Positions 18,458 through 27,491 of a stretch of 64,000 nucleotides of DNA are shown one piece after another. Every line of letters begins with the position of its first letter. Position 1 is the first letter of the stretch. Source of the stretch: Allobosea sp. BK604 (GTDB lineage Bacteria; Pseudomonadota; Alphaproteobacteria; Rhizobiales; Beijerinckiaceae); the NCBI RefSeq assembly GCF_004341515.1, contig NZ_SLZF01000010.1, positions 248,001 through 312,000 on the forward strand. Direction: 5' to 3'. Made by a program: the position numbers and the translations under genes. The notes under the pieces were generated by a model. It had not been told where the DNA came from. It made no database searches and saw nothing but the letters and a program-made list of their open reading frames with translations.

Positions 18458-20338
18458 TCAGGCGCTCTCGAGCTCCGCGCTCAGTTCCAGCCATTCCTCT
18501 TCGGCAGCGCTCAGCGCTTCCGCAAGTTCGGCCCGCTGGCGCGAGAGCTGCAGCGCCTTGTCCGGGTCGCGGGCGAAGGCGGCGCCATTGCCGAGCACGC
18601 CGTCGACCTTTTCGATCAGCCCGGTCAGCTTGGCGATGCGGGCCTCGGCTAGGTTGAGTTTCTGGCGCAGCGGTCCCTGCGCCTGGCGCTTCGCCGCCGC
18701 TCCCTTGCGATCCTCGGTTTTCCCGTTGCCGTTAGCCGTATCCGAAGCCGGCTTCTCGTTCCGGCGGGCGGCCTTGGCATTACCGAGGACGAAGGCGCGA
18801 TAATCCTCCATGTCGCCATCGAAATTCTTCACGGTGCCGTCGCCGACGAGCCAGAGCCGATCGGCGCAGGCCTCGATGAGGAAGCGGTCATGGCTGACCA
18901 GGATGACCGCGCCCGGATAGTCGTTGATCGCGGTCACCAGCGCGGTGCGGCTATCGATGTCGAGATGGTTGGTCGGCTCGTCGAGAATCAGCAGATGCGG
19001 CCCGCCAAACGCGGCGAGGCCGAGCATCAACCGCGCCTTCTCGCCGCCCGACAGGTTCTTCACCGGCGTATCGGCCTTGCTCGCGGGAAAGCCGATCTGC
19101 GCCGCCTTGGACCGGACCTTGGCCTCGGGCGCATCCGGCATGAGATCGCGGATATGGCCGACCGGGGTGTCCTCCAGCCGGAGTTCGTCGAGCTGATGCT
19201 GGGCGAAATAGGCGGTCTGCAGCTTGGACGAGCTGCGCATCTCGCCCGATAGCGGCGCGAGCCGGCCGCCGATCAGCTTGCAGAAGGTCGATTTGCCGTT
19301 GCCGTTCGATCCGAGCAGCGCGATCCGGTCATCCGGCAGCAAGGTCAAATTGAGCCGCGACAGCACCTTGCGCTCGCCATAGCCGGCGGCGACGTCGTCG
19401 AGCACGACCAACGGCGGCGAGAGCGGCCGCTCCGGCCCGGGCAGGCTGAAGGGCTGCACGTTCCGGTCGACGATGGTCGCGATCGTCTCCATCTTCTCCA
19501 GCCGCTTGACGCGCGACTGCGCCTGGCGCGCCTTGGTCGCCTTCGCCTTGAAGCGATCGATGAAGCTCTGCAGGTGCTTGCGCTCGGCGTCCTGCTTCTC
19601 GCGCGCCTTGGCGAGCTGCATCTGCTTCTCGGCGCGCTGGCGCTCGAAGGAGGAGTAGCCGCCGCGATAGATCGTCAGCTTGCCCTGGTCGAGATGCAGG
19701 ATGTGGTCGACGCAGCTGTCGAGCAATTCGCGGTCGTGGCTGACGACCAGCACCGTGTGCGGATAGCGCTCGAGATAATCGTAGAGCCAGAGCGTGCCTT
19801 CGAGATCGAGATAGTTGGTCGGCTCGTCGAGCAGCAAGAGGTCGGGCTCGGCGAAGAGCACGGCCGCAAGCGCGACGCGCATGCGCCAGCCGCCGGAGAA
19901 ATCGGAGCAGGGGCGCTGCTGCGCCTCCTCGTTGAAGCCGAGCCCGTGCAGCACGGTCGCGGCCCGGGCAGGCGCCGAATGGGCGCCGATATCGGCGAGC
20001 CGGGTCTCGATCTCGGCGATGCGATGCGGATCGGTCGCGGTCTCCGCCTCCTTCATCAGCGCGGCACGCTCGGTATCGGCGGCGAGCACGACCTCGATCA
20101 GCGATTCCGGCCCGCCCGGCGCCTCCTGCGCCACGCCGCCAATGCGCATCCCGCGCGGCACGCTCACCGAGCCGCCCTCGGGCGAGAGATCGCCGGTGAT
20201 GATGCGGAAGAGGGTGGTCTTGCCCGTGCCGTTGCGGCCGACGAGGCCGACACGCGATCCTTCGGGCAGGGACGCGCTCGCGCGGTCCAGGAGCAGCCTC
20301 TCGCCGAGCCTGTAGGTGATGTCGTTGAGCGTGAGCAT
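18458..20338 (-). CDS. ABC-F family ATP-binding protein
   Basis: Two fused nucleotide-binding domains without membrane segments; ABC-F proteins act on ribosomes. 626 residues. The first domain has GRNGTGKTT, a degenerate signature SGGWRMRVALA and LLLDEPTNYLD. The second has GSNGNGKST, LSGGEKARLMLG and LILDEPTNHLD. Between them is the charged linker helix pair typical of ABC-F. The C-terminal part is basic then helical (coiled-coil, about 535-626), as in Uup-like members. ATG 20338 gives MLTLNDITYRLGER; an upstream TTG would add 12 residues without support. Substrate specificity cannot be read from sequence. Confidence 0.9.
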   Translation of the reverse strand: MLTLNDITYRLGERLLLDRASASLPEGSRVGLVGRNGTGKTTLFRIITGDLSPEGGSVSVPRGMRIGGVAQEAPGGPESLIEVVLAADTERAALMKEAETATDPHRIAEIETRLADIGAHSAPARAATVLHGLGFNEEAQQRPCSDFSGGWRMRVALAAVLFAEPDLLLLDEPTNYLDLEGTLWLYDYLERYPHTVLVVSHDRELLDSCVDHILHLDQGKLTIYRGGYSSFERQRAEKQMQLAKAREKQDAERKHLQSFIDRFKAKATKARQAQSRVKRLEKMETIATIVDRNVQPFSLPGPERPLSPPLVVLDDVAAGYGERKVLSRLNLTLLPDDRIALLGSNGNGKSTFCKLIGGRLAPLSGEMRSSSKLQTAYFAQHQLDELRLEDTPVGHIRDLMPDAPEAKVRSKAAQIGFPASKADTPVKNLSGGEKARLMLGLAAFGGPHLLILDEPTNHLDIDSRTALVTAINDYPGAVILVSHDRFLIEACADRLWLVGDGTVKNFDGDMEDYRAFVLGNAKAARRNEKPASDTANGNGKTEDRKGAAAKRQAQGPLRQKLNLAEARIAKLTGLIEKVDGVLGNGAAFARDPDKALQLSRQRAELAEALSAAEEEWLELSAELESA

Positions 20339-20503
20339 GGCGGGCGATGTAGGGCCTGGGGGCAGGGCAAGCAATGGTTAACGCTGTCGCCTAACCCGAT
20401 CGAAAGGCTCGTCATGGTTTTGACATGAAGCAGCCACGGCCCCGCCGGAGCCGTCCATCAGCCAGGAATCGCGACTACACCCATGATTCGCCACGAGAAA
20501 TCG

Positions 20504-20689
20504 ATGCAGCTCAGTTCCCGCTACCAGGTCCAGCGGCGTTCCTCCAACACCGCTGCGGCTCTTGTGATCGTCTCCCTGTTGCTCGGCAGCGCCGGCGCGA
20601 TGAGCGCGCTGACGGTCGATGCGCGCGGCCCCGGCTTGCCGCCGGGCTATCTTCTGCAGGATGCGGATGGCCTGCGCGGCCTGAGGTAA
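20504..20689 (+). CDS. Possible small single-pass membrane protein
   Basis: 61 residues, no family recognised. A basic N-terminus (RYQVQRR) is followed by one hydrophobic segment at about 17-39 and a short proline/glycine-rich tail, so it could be a membrane or secreted peptide. ATG 20504 has GAGAAA upstream; ATG 20483 would add 7 residues. A consensus TTGACA lies at 20420-20425 without a good -10. It occupies the 398-base gap between the ABC-F gene and the chemoreceptor. It may be spurious. Confidence 0.4.
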   Translation: MQLSSRYQVQRRSSNTAAALVIVSLLLGSAGAMSALTVDARGPGLPPGYLLQDADGLRGLR

Positions 20690-20719
20690 GCGCGCTATCC
20701 GACACGCGTCCCGCGTGTG

Positions 20720-20738
20720 TTGACCCGTGGTTAACCAT
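20720..20738 (+). promoter_or_regulatory. CtrA-like box at the chemoreceptor start
   Basis: TTGA-N7-TTAACCAT, one mismatch from the CtrA consensus TTAA-N7-TTAAC and with the frequent CAT extension. It overlaps the ATG at 20737. If used, it would argue that the chemoreceptor starts at ATG 20791. CtrA controls motility and chemotaxis genes in many alphaproteobacteria. Confidence 0.4.
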
Positions 20739-22947
20739 GGCCGTGTTCACTCGTTCCAAAGCGCTGGAATCGCTATTGGGGCCGGGGGAAATGCGGTTGC
20801 TGTCGAGTCTACGGTTCCGGCTGCCGTTTGCCATGATCTGCCTCGCCGTGCTCGCGGCGGGAAGCGTGGGTTACGCGGCCTATTACTCCGTGAAGAATTG
20901 GGCTGACGAGGCGGTCCAGCAGCGCCTTCATGCGGCTGCCGAAAGCGAGGCTCTCGCCATCGAGCGGCGCTGGGATCATATCCGGGCCGAGGTTGCCGTT
21001 CTGGCGCGCAGCACCTTCGCCGCGAATGCCGTCCAGGAAGCCGATAAGTGGATGGATTACGATCGTGGCGGCGTCGACGCGATCAAGCGCCGGTATCGCG
21101 GCGACGACAATCTGCCGCTGACGGAGCGCTTGGCCATGACCGGGCAGGGCGACCATGGCGGCTACGCCTGGCGCCATGTCGGGATGCACGAGACCTTCGG
21201 CTCGGTCTATGCGAATTTCGGCCATGCCGATCTCTTCCTGGTCTCGCCGGCGGGTCGCGTCGTCTACAGCGTGACCAAGGGCAAGGAATTCGGCGAGATG
21301 GTGCATGCCGCCTCCCTGTCGGGCAGCGGACTGGCCAGGGCGGTGGCTTCGGTCAAGGCGGGCGAGCCTGGCACGCAGACGCTGATCGATTTCGCCCCCT
21401 ATGCGCTTGCGGGCGACGAGATGCGCGCCTTTCTCGCCGAGCCGATCTTCAGTCTGAACAACGCGCCCGGAACGTCGCGGCAGCATGTCGGAACCTTGGT
21501 CGTCGCGATCGGGCTCGATATGCTCGACGCCGTTTTGTCGGCCACGGCGCAACGGCGCGCCAATTCCCGCGTCTTCGTCAGCGGCGCCGACGGCTCGCCC
21601 CGCTCGGCCGTGAATGCCCGCGAGGCCGATTTCATGCCCGCTGTGCCCCTCGATGGCTTGCTGCGCGGCAATATGCTCGAGGATACCGCGCAGAATGTCG
21701 AAAGCCGCGCTGGCGGCCCATTGGTGGTGGTCGCGCGCGACATCCAGGTCGGACCCTGGACCTGGTATCTCTGGCTGACCGAGCCGCTCGACGAGGCGCT
21801 CGCCGTCACCGACCATCTGCGCTCGGCCATGCTGGCCGCTGGCCTGCTCGCCCTGGTCCCGTTGCTCTTCATAGCGACCGCGCTCGGCTGGTCGGTGGCG
21901 CGGCCGATCGCCGGGCTGTCCGATGCGCTGGCCGGCATCGCCTCCGGCCGGTCGGACCAGCCGATCACCGGGCGTTTCCGGCGCGACGAGATCGGTGGGA
22001 TCGCAGCCTCGGTCCAGCGCATCCGCGAGAACATGCTGGTCGAGGGGCGGATGCGTGAGCACGAGCGCGAGGAGCGTGGTCGCGAGGCCGACCAGCAGCG
22101 CGCACTCTTCCTCTCCGATCTCGCCGCCGATCTCGATCGCTCGATCCTGTCGGTCACCGGCGCGGTCTCGACCGCGGCCGAGGAGCTCAGCGTCACCGCC
22201 AATCAGCTCTCGAGCGGGGCGCAGGAGACGCAGGCGACGGTCGAGACCATGCATCACGCCACGAACCGCGCCGTCGCCAGCATCCTTTCGATCGAGAATG
22301 CGGCCAAAGACCTGCGTTCGGCGATCGACCGGCTCGGCAGCGACGTCCAGTCCTCCGACCAGTCCGCCCGCAGCGCCCGCGACTATGCCGGAGAGATGGG
22401 CACGGTGGTCGATTCACTTGCGGCCGGGGCGGCCCAGGTCTCCGCCGTCGTCGGCCTGATCTCCGAGATCGCGGCGCAGACAAACCTTCTCGCCCTCAAC
22501 GCCACGATCGAGGCGGCGCGCGCCGGCGAGGCGGGGCGCGGCTTTGCCGTGGTCGCGTCGGAGGTGAAGGGCCTGGCCGGCCAGACCGCGAGCGCGATCG
22601 GCGATATCTCGCGACAGATCACGTCGATGAACAAGGCGACGGCGGCGACCGTCGAGGCGATCTCGGGCATCCAGGCGATGATCGGCAATCTCAGCGATAC
22701 GGTCCGCCGCTCCGCCGATACGATGCGCCACCAACAGGGCGTGACCCATGCGATCGTGGCTGAGGTCGGTGCGGCCACAGGCGAGTTCAGCCGAATCGGC
22801 GAGGCGACGAGCCTGGTCCAGAGCGCCTCGCAACAGACCTCGGACGCGGCCGGCGCCGTGCTGCAGGCGGCCGGCGAGCTGACGAATCTGGCGCATTCCC
22901 TGAAAGGGCGCGTCGACGAGTTCATCGCGCAGGTGCGCGCGGCGTGA
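20737..22947 (+). CDS. Methyl-accepting chemotaxis protein
   Basis: Transmembrane chemoreceptor signalling to CheA/CheW. 736 residues from ATG 20737. First membrane helix about 29-50, a ~310-residue periplasmic sensor region (Cache-like by layout; ligand unknown), second helix about 365-386, HAMP from about 387 and a long helical signalling domain. The tip has [23 protein letters not shown] near 575 and [16 protein letters not shown]. There is no CheR-tethering pentapeptide at the C-terminus. No che genes lie nearby. Start uncertain: ATG 20791 gives 718 residues and would place the CtrA-like box upstream. The frame is open to 20425, but that part lacks family support. Confidence 0.9.
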   Translation: MAVFTRSKALESLLGPGEMRLLSSLRFRLPFAMICLAVLAAGSVGYAAYYSVKNWADEAVQQRLHAAAESEALAIERRWDHIRAEVAVLARSTFAANAVQEADKWMDYDRGGVDAIKRRYRGDDNLPLTERLAMTGQGDHGGYAWRHVGMHETFGSVYANFGHADLFLVSPAGRVVYSVTKGKEFGEMVHAASLSGSGLARAVASVKAGEPGTQTLIDFAPYALAGDEMRAFLAEPIFSLNNAPGTSRQHVGTLVVAIGLDMLDAVLSATAQRRANSRVFVSGADGSPRSAVNAREADFMPAVPLDGLLRGNMLEDTAQNVESRAGGPLVVVARDIQVGPWTWYLWLTEPLDEALAVTDHLRSAMLAAGLLALVPLLFIATALGWSVARPIAGLSDALAGIASGRSDQPITGRFRRDEIGGIAASVQRIRENMLVEGRMREHEREERGREADQQRALFLSDLAADLDRSILSVTGAVSTAAEELSVTANQLSSGAQETQATVETMHHATNRAVASILSIENAAKDLRSAIDRLGSDVQSSDQSARSARDYAGEMGTVVDSLAAGAAQVSAVVGLISEIAAQTNLLALNATIEAARAGEAGRGFAVVASEVKGLAGQTASAIGDISRQITSMNKATAATVEAISGIQAMIGNLSDTVRRSADTMRHQQGVTHAIVAEVGAATGEFSRIGEATSLVQSASQQTSDAAGAVLQAAGELTNLAHSLKGRVDEFIAQVRAA

Positions 22948-22991
22948 GGGCGGCGCTTGTCCTGTTCTCGTCCAGACGATAACGCTGTCGC

Positions 22992-23492
22992 ATGAGCCAC
23001 ACCGCCTTCTATGCCGGGTCTTTCGACCCCGTCACCAACGGTCATGTCGACATGATCGAGGCCGCCTGCCGGCTGTGCGACAGGCTGGTTCTCGCGATTG
23101 GAATCAACCCGGGCAAGACACCGATCTTCTCGGCAGAAGAACGGGCGGATCTGCTGGGCGCCATCGCTGGGCCAGTCGCGGCTCAGTTCTCGACCGAGCT
23201 TGAGATCGTCACCTTCAGCGATCTCACCATCGATGCGGCGCGCCGCCATGGCGCCACGATTCTGGTCCGCGGCTTGCGCGATGGCACCGATCTCGACCTG
23301 GAAATGCAGCTGGCCGGAATGAACCACACCATGGCGCCGGAACTGCAGACGGTCCTGCTTCCATCGACCCCGCCGGCCCGCCACATCACCGCGACGCTCG
23401 TCCGGCAGATCGCCTCGATGGGCGGCGATGTCTCGGCCTTCGTGCCAGCGCTCGTGCGCGACAGGCTCAAGGCGAAATTCGCCGAGCGCTGA
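22992..23492 (+). CDS. coaD: Phosphopantetheine adenylyltransferase
   Basis: Fourth step of coenzyme A synthesis, making dephospho-CoA from 4'-phosphopantetheine and ATP. 166 residues, normal length. The nucleotidyltransferase motif [11 protein letters not shown] is at 8-18, with [31 protein letters not shown] and ITATLVRQI (the ISSTxxR position) following. It lies 44 bases after the chemoreceptor and may have its own promoter. Supplying CoA fits the acyl-lipid theme of the region but it is not in a lipid operon. Confidence 0.95.
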   Translation: MSHTAFYAGSFDPVTNGHVDMIEAACRLCDRLVLAIGINPGKTPIFSAEERADLLGAIAGPVAAQFSTELEIVTFSDLTIDAARRHGATILVRGLRDGTDLDLEMQLAGMNHTMAPELQTVLLPSTPPARHITATLVRQIASMGGDVSAFVPALVRDRLKAKFAER

Positions 23493-23555
23493 CCCCGCAG
23501 CGGCGGTTGCCTGGAGCATCTTCGCGCCATCTTCGTCTGTACGACGTCGATTAGC

Positions 23556-23593
23556 GTTTGCAATTTGCAAACTACGATGGTGTCTCTGACATA
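23556..23593 (+). promoter_or_regulatory. Dyad operator overlapping a candidate proS promoter
   Basis: GTTTGCAA-T-TTGCAAAC is a perfect 17-base palindrome (23556-23572). Its right arm contains TTGCAA (23565-23570), which with GACATA at 23588-23593 (17-base spacer) makes a plausible promoter for proS. A repressor bound to the dyad would cover the -35. The regulator is unknown. Confidence 0.4.
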
Positions 23594-23644
23594 ACGTGAC
23601 TCGGTGCGTCGCTGTGAGCGCATCGCCTTCGAACGAGTATCCCG

Positions 23645-24976
23645 ATGCGCCTCTCCCGCTATTTCCTGCCGATCCTGCGCGATACGCCCAAGGAAGCCGA
23701 GATCGTCTCGCACCGGTTGATGCTGCGCGCCGGCATGATCCGCCAGCAATCGGCCGGCATCTATTCTTGGCTGCCGCTGGGCCTGCGCGTGCTGAACAAG
23801 ATCAGCGCGGTCGTGCGCGAGGAGCAGAACCGCTCCGGCGCGGTCGAGATCCTGATGCCGACCATCCAGTCTGCCGATCTCTGGCGCGAGAGCGGGCGCT
23901 ACGACGCCTATGGCAAGGAGATGCTGCGCATCAAGGATCGGCACGACCGCGAGATGCTCTACGGCCCGACCAACGAGGAGATGGTCACCGATATCTTCCG
24001 GTCCTATGTGAAGTCCTACAAAGACTTGCCGCTCAACCTCTACCACATCCAGTGGAAGTTCCGCGACGAGGTGCGCCCGCGCTTCGGCGTGATGCGCGGC
24101 CGCGAGTTCCTGATGAAGGATGCCTATTCCTTCGATCTCGATCAGGCCGGCGCCCGCCACGCCTATAACCGGATGTTCACGGCCTATCTGCGCACCTTCG
24201 CCCGGCTTGGCCTGAAGGCTATCCCGATGCGCGCCGATACCGGCCCGATCGGCGGCGATCTCAGCCACGAGTTCATCGTGCTCGCCTCGACCGGCGAGAG
24301 CGAGGTCTTCTGCCACAAGGATTATCTCGAATTCGCGACGCCGGCCGTCGATACCGATTTCGACAGCATCCCGGACCTGCAGGGCATCGTCGACAAATGG
24401 ACGAGCCTCTACGCCGCGACCGACGAGATGCATGACAAGGCGGCTTTCGAGGCTATTCCCGCCGACAAGCAGGTTTCCGCCCGCGGCATCGAGGTCGGCC
24501 ATATTTTCTACTTCGGCACCAAGTATTCCGCGCCGATGGGGGCCACCGTGACCGGCCCTGACGGAGCGCAGGTGCCGGTGCATATGGGATCCTACGGCAT
24601 CGGGCCGAGCCGCCTCGTCGCGGCGCTGATCGAGGCCGGCCATGACGAGGGCGGCATCGTCTGGCCCGACGAGATCGCGCCCTTCGACATCGCCGTGCTC
24701 AACCTCAAGACCGGCGATGCCGCGACCGACGCGGCCTGCGAGCAGCTCTACAAGGCGCTCGCCGCCAAGGGCTACGACATGCTTTACGACGACACCGACG
24801 AGCGGCCGGGCGGAAAATTCGCGACCGCCGACCTGATCGGCGTGCCCTGGCAGATCATCGTCGGCCCGAAGGGGCTCGCCGAGGGCAAGGTCGAGATCAA
24901 GCGTCGTTCCGGCGGCGAGCGCGAGCTGGTCTCGCTCGCGGCGGCGCTCGACCGTTTCCCTGGGCGCGCCGCGTGA
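23645..24976 (+). CDS. proS: Prolyl-tRNA synthetase, short alphaproteobacterial type
   Basis: Class II synthetase charging tRNA(Pro). 443 residues, about 130 shorter than the E. coli enzyme because the editing (INS) domain between motifs 2 and 3 is absent, as is normal in alphaproteobacteria. Motif 2 ([22 protein letters not shown]) and motif 3 ([16 protein letters not shown]) are intact, followed by the anticodon-binding domain. The N-terminus [19 protein letters not shown] is family-typical. It runs 10 bases ahead of lolC and is probably co-transcribed with it. Confidence 0.95.
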   Translation: MRLSRYFLPILRDTPKEAEIVSHRLMLRAGMIRQQSAGIYSWLPLGLRVLNKISAVVREEQNRSGAVEILMPTIQSADLWRESGRYDAYGKEMLRIKDRHDREMLYGPTNEEMVTDIFRSYVKSYKDLPLNLYHIQWKFRDEVRPRFGVMRGREFLMKDAYSFDLDQAGARHAYNRMFTAYLRTFARLGLKAIPMRADTGPIGGDLSHEFIVLASTGESEVFCHKDYLEFATPAVDTDFDSIPDLQGIVDKWTSLYAATDEMHDKAAFEAIPADKQVSARGIEVGHIFYFGTKYSAPMGATVTGPDGAQVPVHMGSYGIGPSRLVAALIEAGHDEGGIVWPDEIAPFDIAVLNLKTGDAATDAACEQLYKALAAKGYDMLYDDTDERPGGKFATADLIGVPWQIIVGPKGLAEGKVEIKRRSGGERELVSLAAALDRFPGRAA

Positions 24977-24986
24977 GCGTGCGGCG

Positions 24987-26306
24987 ATGAACGCGGCGGT
25001 GGAGCCGATGGCGGGTGAGGGCGCTGAGCGCGACATGGCGGACATGCCGACGGGGACGCGTCCCTTCGCCGGCTTCGAGTGGCTGCTTGCCGGTCGCTAT
25101 TTGCGCACCCGCCGCCGCGAGGGCTTCGTCTCGGTCATCGCCGGCTTCTCCTTCCTCGGCATCACGCTCGGGGTCATGACGCTGATCATCGTGATGTCTG
25201 TGATGAACGGCTTCCGCAAGGAGCTCCTGGAGAAGATCGTCGGCGTCAACGGCCATGTCTTCGCCACCCCGATCGACCGCCCGCTCGACGATTACGAGAT
25301 GGTCGCCAATCGGCTGAAGCAGATTCCCGGGGTCAAGCTCGCGATCCCGCTGGTCGAGGGCCAGGCTCTGGCCTCATCGCAATACGCCAATGGCGGCGTG
25401 CTGGTGCGCGGCATCCGCGAGGCCGATCTGAAGGCGATCCCCTATATCGGCGGCAATATCAGGCGCGGCACGCTCGACGGCTTCGACACGGCCGGCGGCG
25501 TCGCTATCGGGGCAAGGCTCGCGGCGTCGCTCTCGCTGACTGCCGGCGATTCGATCACGCTGGTCTCGCCCAAGGGCGCCTCGACCCCGTTCGGCACGGC
25601 GCCGCGCATCAAGACCTATCCGATCCAGGCGATCTTCGAGATCGGCATGACCGAGTTCGACGCCTCCTTCGTCTATATGCCGCTGGCGGAATCGCAGGCC
25701 TATTTCAACCGCGACGGCGACGTGAACGTGGTCGAGGTCTTCCTCGACAATCCCGACCGGACGCAATCCGTGCGCGATGCGATCGAGGCCGATGCGCCGC
25801 GCCCGCTCGTGCTCTCCGACTGGCGCCAGCGCAACCGCAGCTTCTTCAATGCGCTCGAGGTCGAGCGCAACGTGATGTTCATCATCCTGACGCTGATCGT
25901 GCTTGTCGCGGCGCTCAACATCGTCTCCGGCCTGATCATGCTGGTGAAGGACAAGACCGAGGACATCGCGATCATGCGCACCATGGGCGCCTCGCGCGGC
26001 ACGGTGCTGCGGGTCTTCCTGATCACCGGAGCGACGATCGGCGTCGTCGGCACGCTGTCGGGCCTGATCCTCGGCGTCCTCTTCGCCAACAACATCAAAT
26101 CGATCCTGGCCTTCCTGAACTGGATCCTGGGCGCCGATCTGTGGAACCCGACGGTCCGCTTCCTCAGCGACATCCCCTCGGTGATCGACTGGCGCGAGGT
26201 CACGACCGTGGTCGTGATGGCGCTCGTGCTCTCGCTGCTGGCGACGCTCTATCCGGCCTGGAAGGCCGCGCGTCTCGACCCCGTCCAAGCGCTCAGGATG
26301 GGCTGA
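24987..26306 (+). CDS. lolC: Lipoprotein-releasing ABC transporter permease (LolC/LolE family)
   Basis: Inner-membrane permease that hands lipoproteins to the carrier LolA. 439 residues. An N-terminal cytoplasmic stretch, helix 1 (about 47-72, with [29 protein letters not shown] split by the family pattern), a large periplasmic MacB-type domain, then three C-terminal helices with [15 protein letters not shown], the family coupling-helix motif. Only one permease gene accompanies lolD, so a homodimer (LolF-like) is likely rather than LolCE. ATG 24987 is used; ATG 25035 is an in-frame alternative giving a shorter leader. Confidence 0.92.
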   Translation: MNAAVEPMAGEGAERDMADMPTGTRPFAGFEWLLAGRYLRTRRREGFVSVIAGFSFLGITLGVMTLIIVMSVMNGFRKELLEKIVGVNGHVFATPIDRPLDDYEMVANRLKQIPGVKLAIPLVEGQALASSQYANGGVLVRGIREADLKAIPYIGGNIRRGTLDGFDTAGGVAIGARLAASLSLTAGDSITLVSPKGASTPFGTAPRIKTYPIQAIFEIGMTEFDASFVYMPLAESQAYFNRDGDVNVVEVFLDNPDRTQSVRDAIEADAPRPLVLSDWRQRNRSFFNALEVERNVMFIILTLIVLVAALNIVSGLIMLVKDKTEDIAIMRTMGASRGTVLRVFLITGATIGVVGTLSGLILGVLFANNIKSILAFLNWILGADLWNPTVRFLSDIPSVIDWREVTTVVVMALVLSLLATLYPAWKAARLDPVQALRMG

Positions 26307-26311
26307 GCACC

Positions 26312-27001
26312 ATGGCACAGGAGACTCCCGCGCTCTTCCTTTCGCAGATCGAGCGCTATTATCCGCAGAGCGATGCGCCGCTCGAAATCCTGCGCAAGGC
26401 CGATTTCGCGCTGTGGCCGGGCGAGCTCGTCGCGCTGGTGGCGCCCAGCGGCACCGGCAAGTCGACCCTGCTTCATGTCGCCGGCCTGCTGGAGAAGCCC
26501 GATTCCGGCGAGGTCTTCGTCGGCGGGCTCGCCACCACCAAGCTCGACGACAAGGGCCGCACCCGGCTGCGCCGCACCGAAATCGGCTTCGTCTACCAGT
26601 TCCATCATTTGCTGCCGGAATTCTCCGCGCTCGAGAATGTCGTGCTGCCGCAGCGCATCCGCGGCCTTGGCAAGGACGAGGCGGAAGAGCGCGCCAAGGA
26701 GCTGTTGACCTTCCTCGGCCTCGGCAGCCGGCTCGACCATTTGCCGGGCGAGCTCTCCGGCGGCGAGCAGCAGCGTGTCGCCATCGGCCGTGCCGTCGCC
26801 AATGCGCCGCGCCTGCTGCTGGCCGACGAGCCGACCGGCAATCTCGACCCGCACACCTCGCTGCATGTCTTCGGCACCCTGGTCGCGCTCGCCCGCGCCT
26901 CCGGCCTGGCGGCGCTGATCGCGACGCATAATCTCGATCTCGCCCGCCGCATGGACCGGCAGGTGACGATCCGCGACGGGCTCGTCGTGCCACTGGGCTA
27001 A
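26312..27001 (+). CDS. lolD: Lipoprotein-releasing system ATPase LolD
   Basis: ATPase that powers lipoprotein release with the upstream permease. 229 residues. Walker [11 protein letters not shown]-loop [16 protein letters not shown] (the LolD-typical form), signature [14 protein letters not shown], Walker [13 protein letters not shown] and H-switch ATHNLDLA. The frame is open far upstream inside lolC; ATG 26312, five bases after the lolC stop, gives the right N-terminus. Confidence 0.95.
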   Translation: MAQETPALFLSQIERYYPQSDAPLEILRKADFALWPGELVALVAPSGTGKSTLLHVAGLLEKPDSGEVFVGGLATTKLDDKGRTRLRRTEIGFVYQFHHLLPEFSALENVVLPQRIRGLGKDEAEERAKELLTFLGLGSRLDHLPGELSGGEQQRVAIGRAVANAPRLLLADEPTGNLDPHTSLHVFGTLVALARASGLAALIATHNLDLARRMDRQVTIRDGLVVPLG

Positions 27002-27154
27002 ATCGCGGCGCGGGCTTTCTGCCTTACCATCGCTGACCTTGGCGCCGCCGCCCCTCCGTGCGCGCGGCTGCTGACCGTTTCTGACACCGCCCTTGCGATG
27101 ATCCGCCATCGACCTGATGGCAGCGCGCCGTTTCTTAATCGCCGAAAACGAATA

Positions 27155-27170
27155 TTAAGCGTGCGTTAAC
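27155..27170 (+). promoter_or_regulatory. Perfect CtrA box
   Basis: TTAA-N7-TTAAC matches the CtrA consensus exactly. It sits in an AT-rich patch of the lolD-dnaE gap, 40 bases upstream of a candidate -35 and 96 bases before the 36-residue membrane peptide gene. CtrA binding is inferred from sequence only. Confidence 0.5.
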
Positions 27171-27209
27171 TGGCCCATCGATCGAACAGCCTGCGACAAG
27201 CCGCAGAGA

Positions 27210-27237
27210 TTGACGAGAACAAAACAAGAATTAAATT
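27210..27237 (+). promoter_or_regulatory. Candidate promoter of the 36-residue membrane peptide
   Basis: TTGACG (27210-27215), a 16-base spacer and TAAATT (27232-27237). Transcription would begin about 20 bases before the start codon, leaving the AGGAGA ribosome site in the leader. The surrounding 100 bases are strikingly AT-rich for this genome. Confidence 0.45.
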
Positions 27238-27265
27238 GAACATATCAGGAACTCAGGAGATGATC

Positions 27266-27376
27266 ATGGTTCTGGCACGCAAACTGGCGCTCGGACTGGC
27301 GGAACTCGCTTCGCTCGGCACCTTCCTCGGCATGATCTGGCTCTGGGCGGCGCTGCTGTCCGGCCCGAACGTCTGA
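27266..27376 (+). CDS. 36-residue membrane microprotein, unknown function
   Basis: A short gene between lolD and dnaE with a textbook AGGAGA ribosome site 5 bases before ATG 27266. The product starts MVLARKLALGLAELASLG and continues as a hydrophobic, tryptophan-containing helix ending SGPNV, so a single-span membrane peptide is likely. ATG 27260 in frame is too close to the ribosome site. Candidate promoter and perfect CtrA box upstream support expression. No family recognised; too short to be sure from sequence alone. Confidence 0.55.
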   Translation: MVLARKLALGLAELASLGTFLGMIWLWAALLSGPNV

Positions 27377-27491
27377 ACCGCGCCATCCACAAGGGGCGCA
27401 ATGTCCTCTCGACTGTGCTCGCGCCCGGCCGCCATATGATGCGCCAGGACTGCGCGAGTCGCGCAGGGAGGATACGAAGGATGAGGGCGGC

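Noticed and set aside
20374-20381. ATGGTTAA (TTAACCAT on the minus strand) upstream of the ABC-F gene
   Set aside because: Only a half-site; the upstream TTAA-type half is absent at the right spacing.
23183-25045. 620-codon frame opposite coaD and proS
   Set aside because: Crosses two genes and the dyad-bearing intergenic region; no domain.
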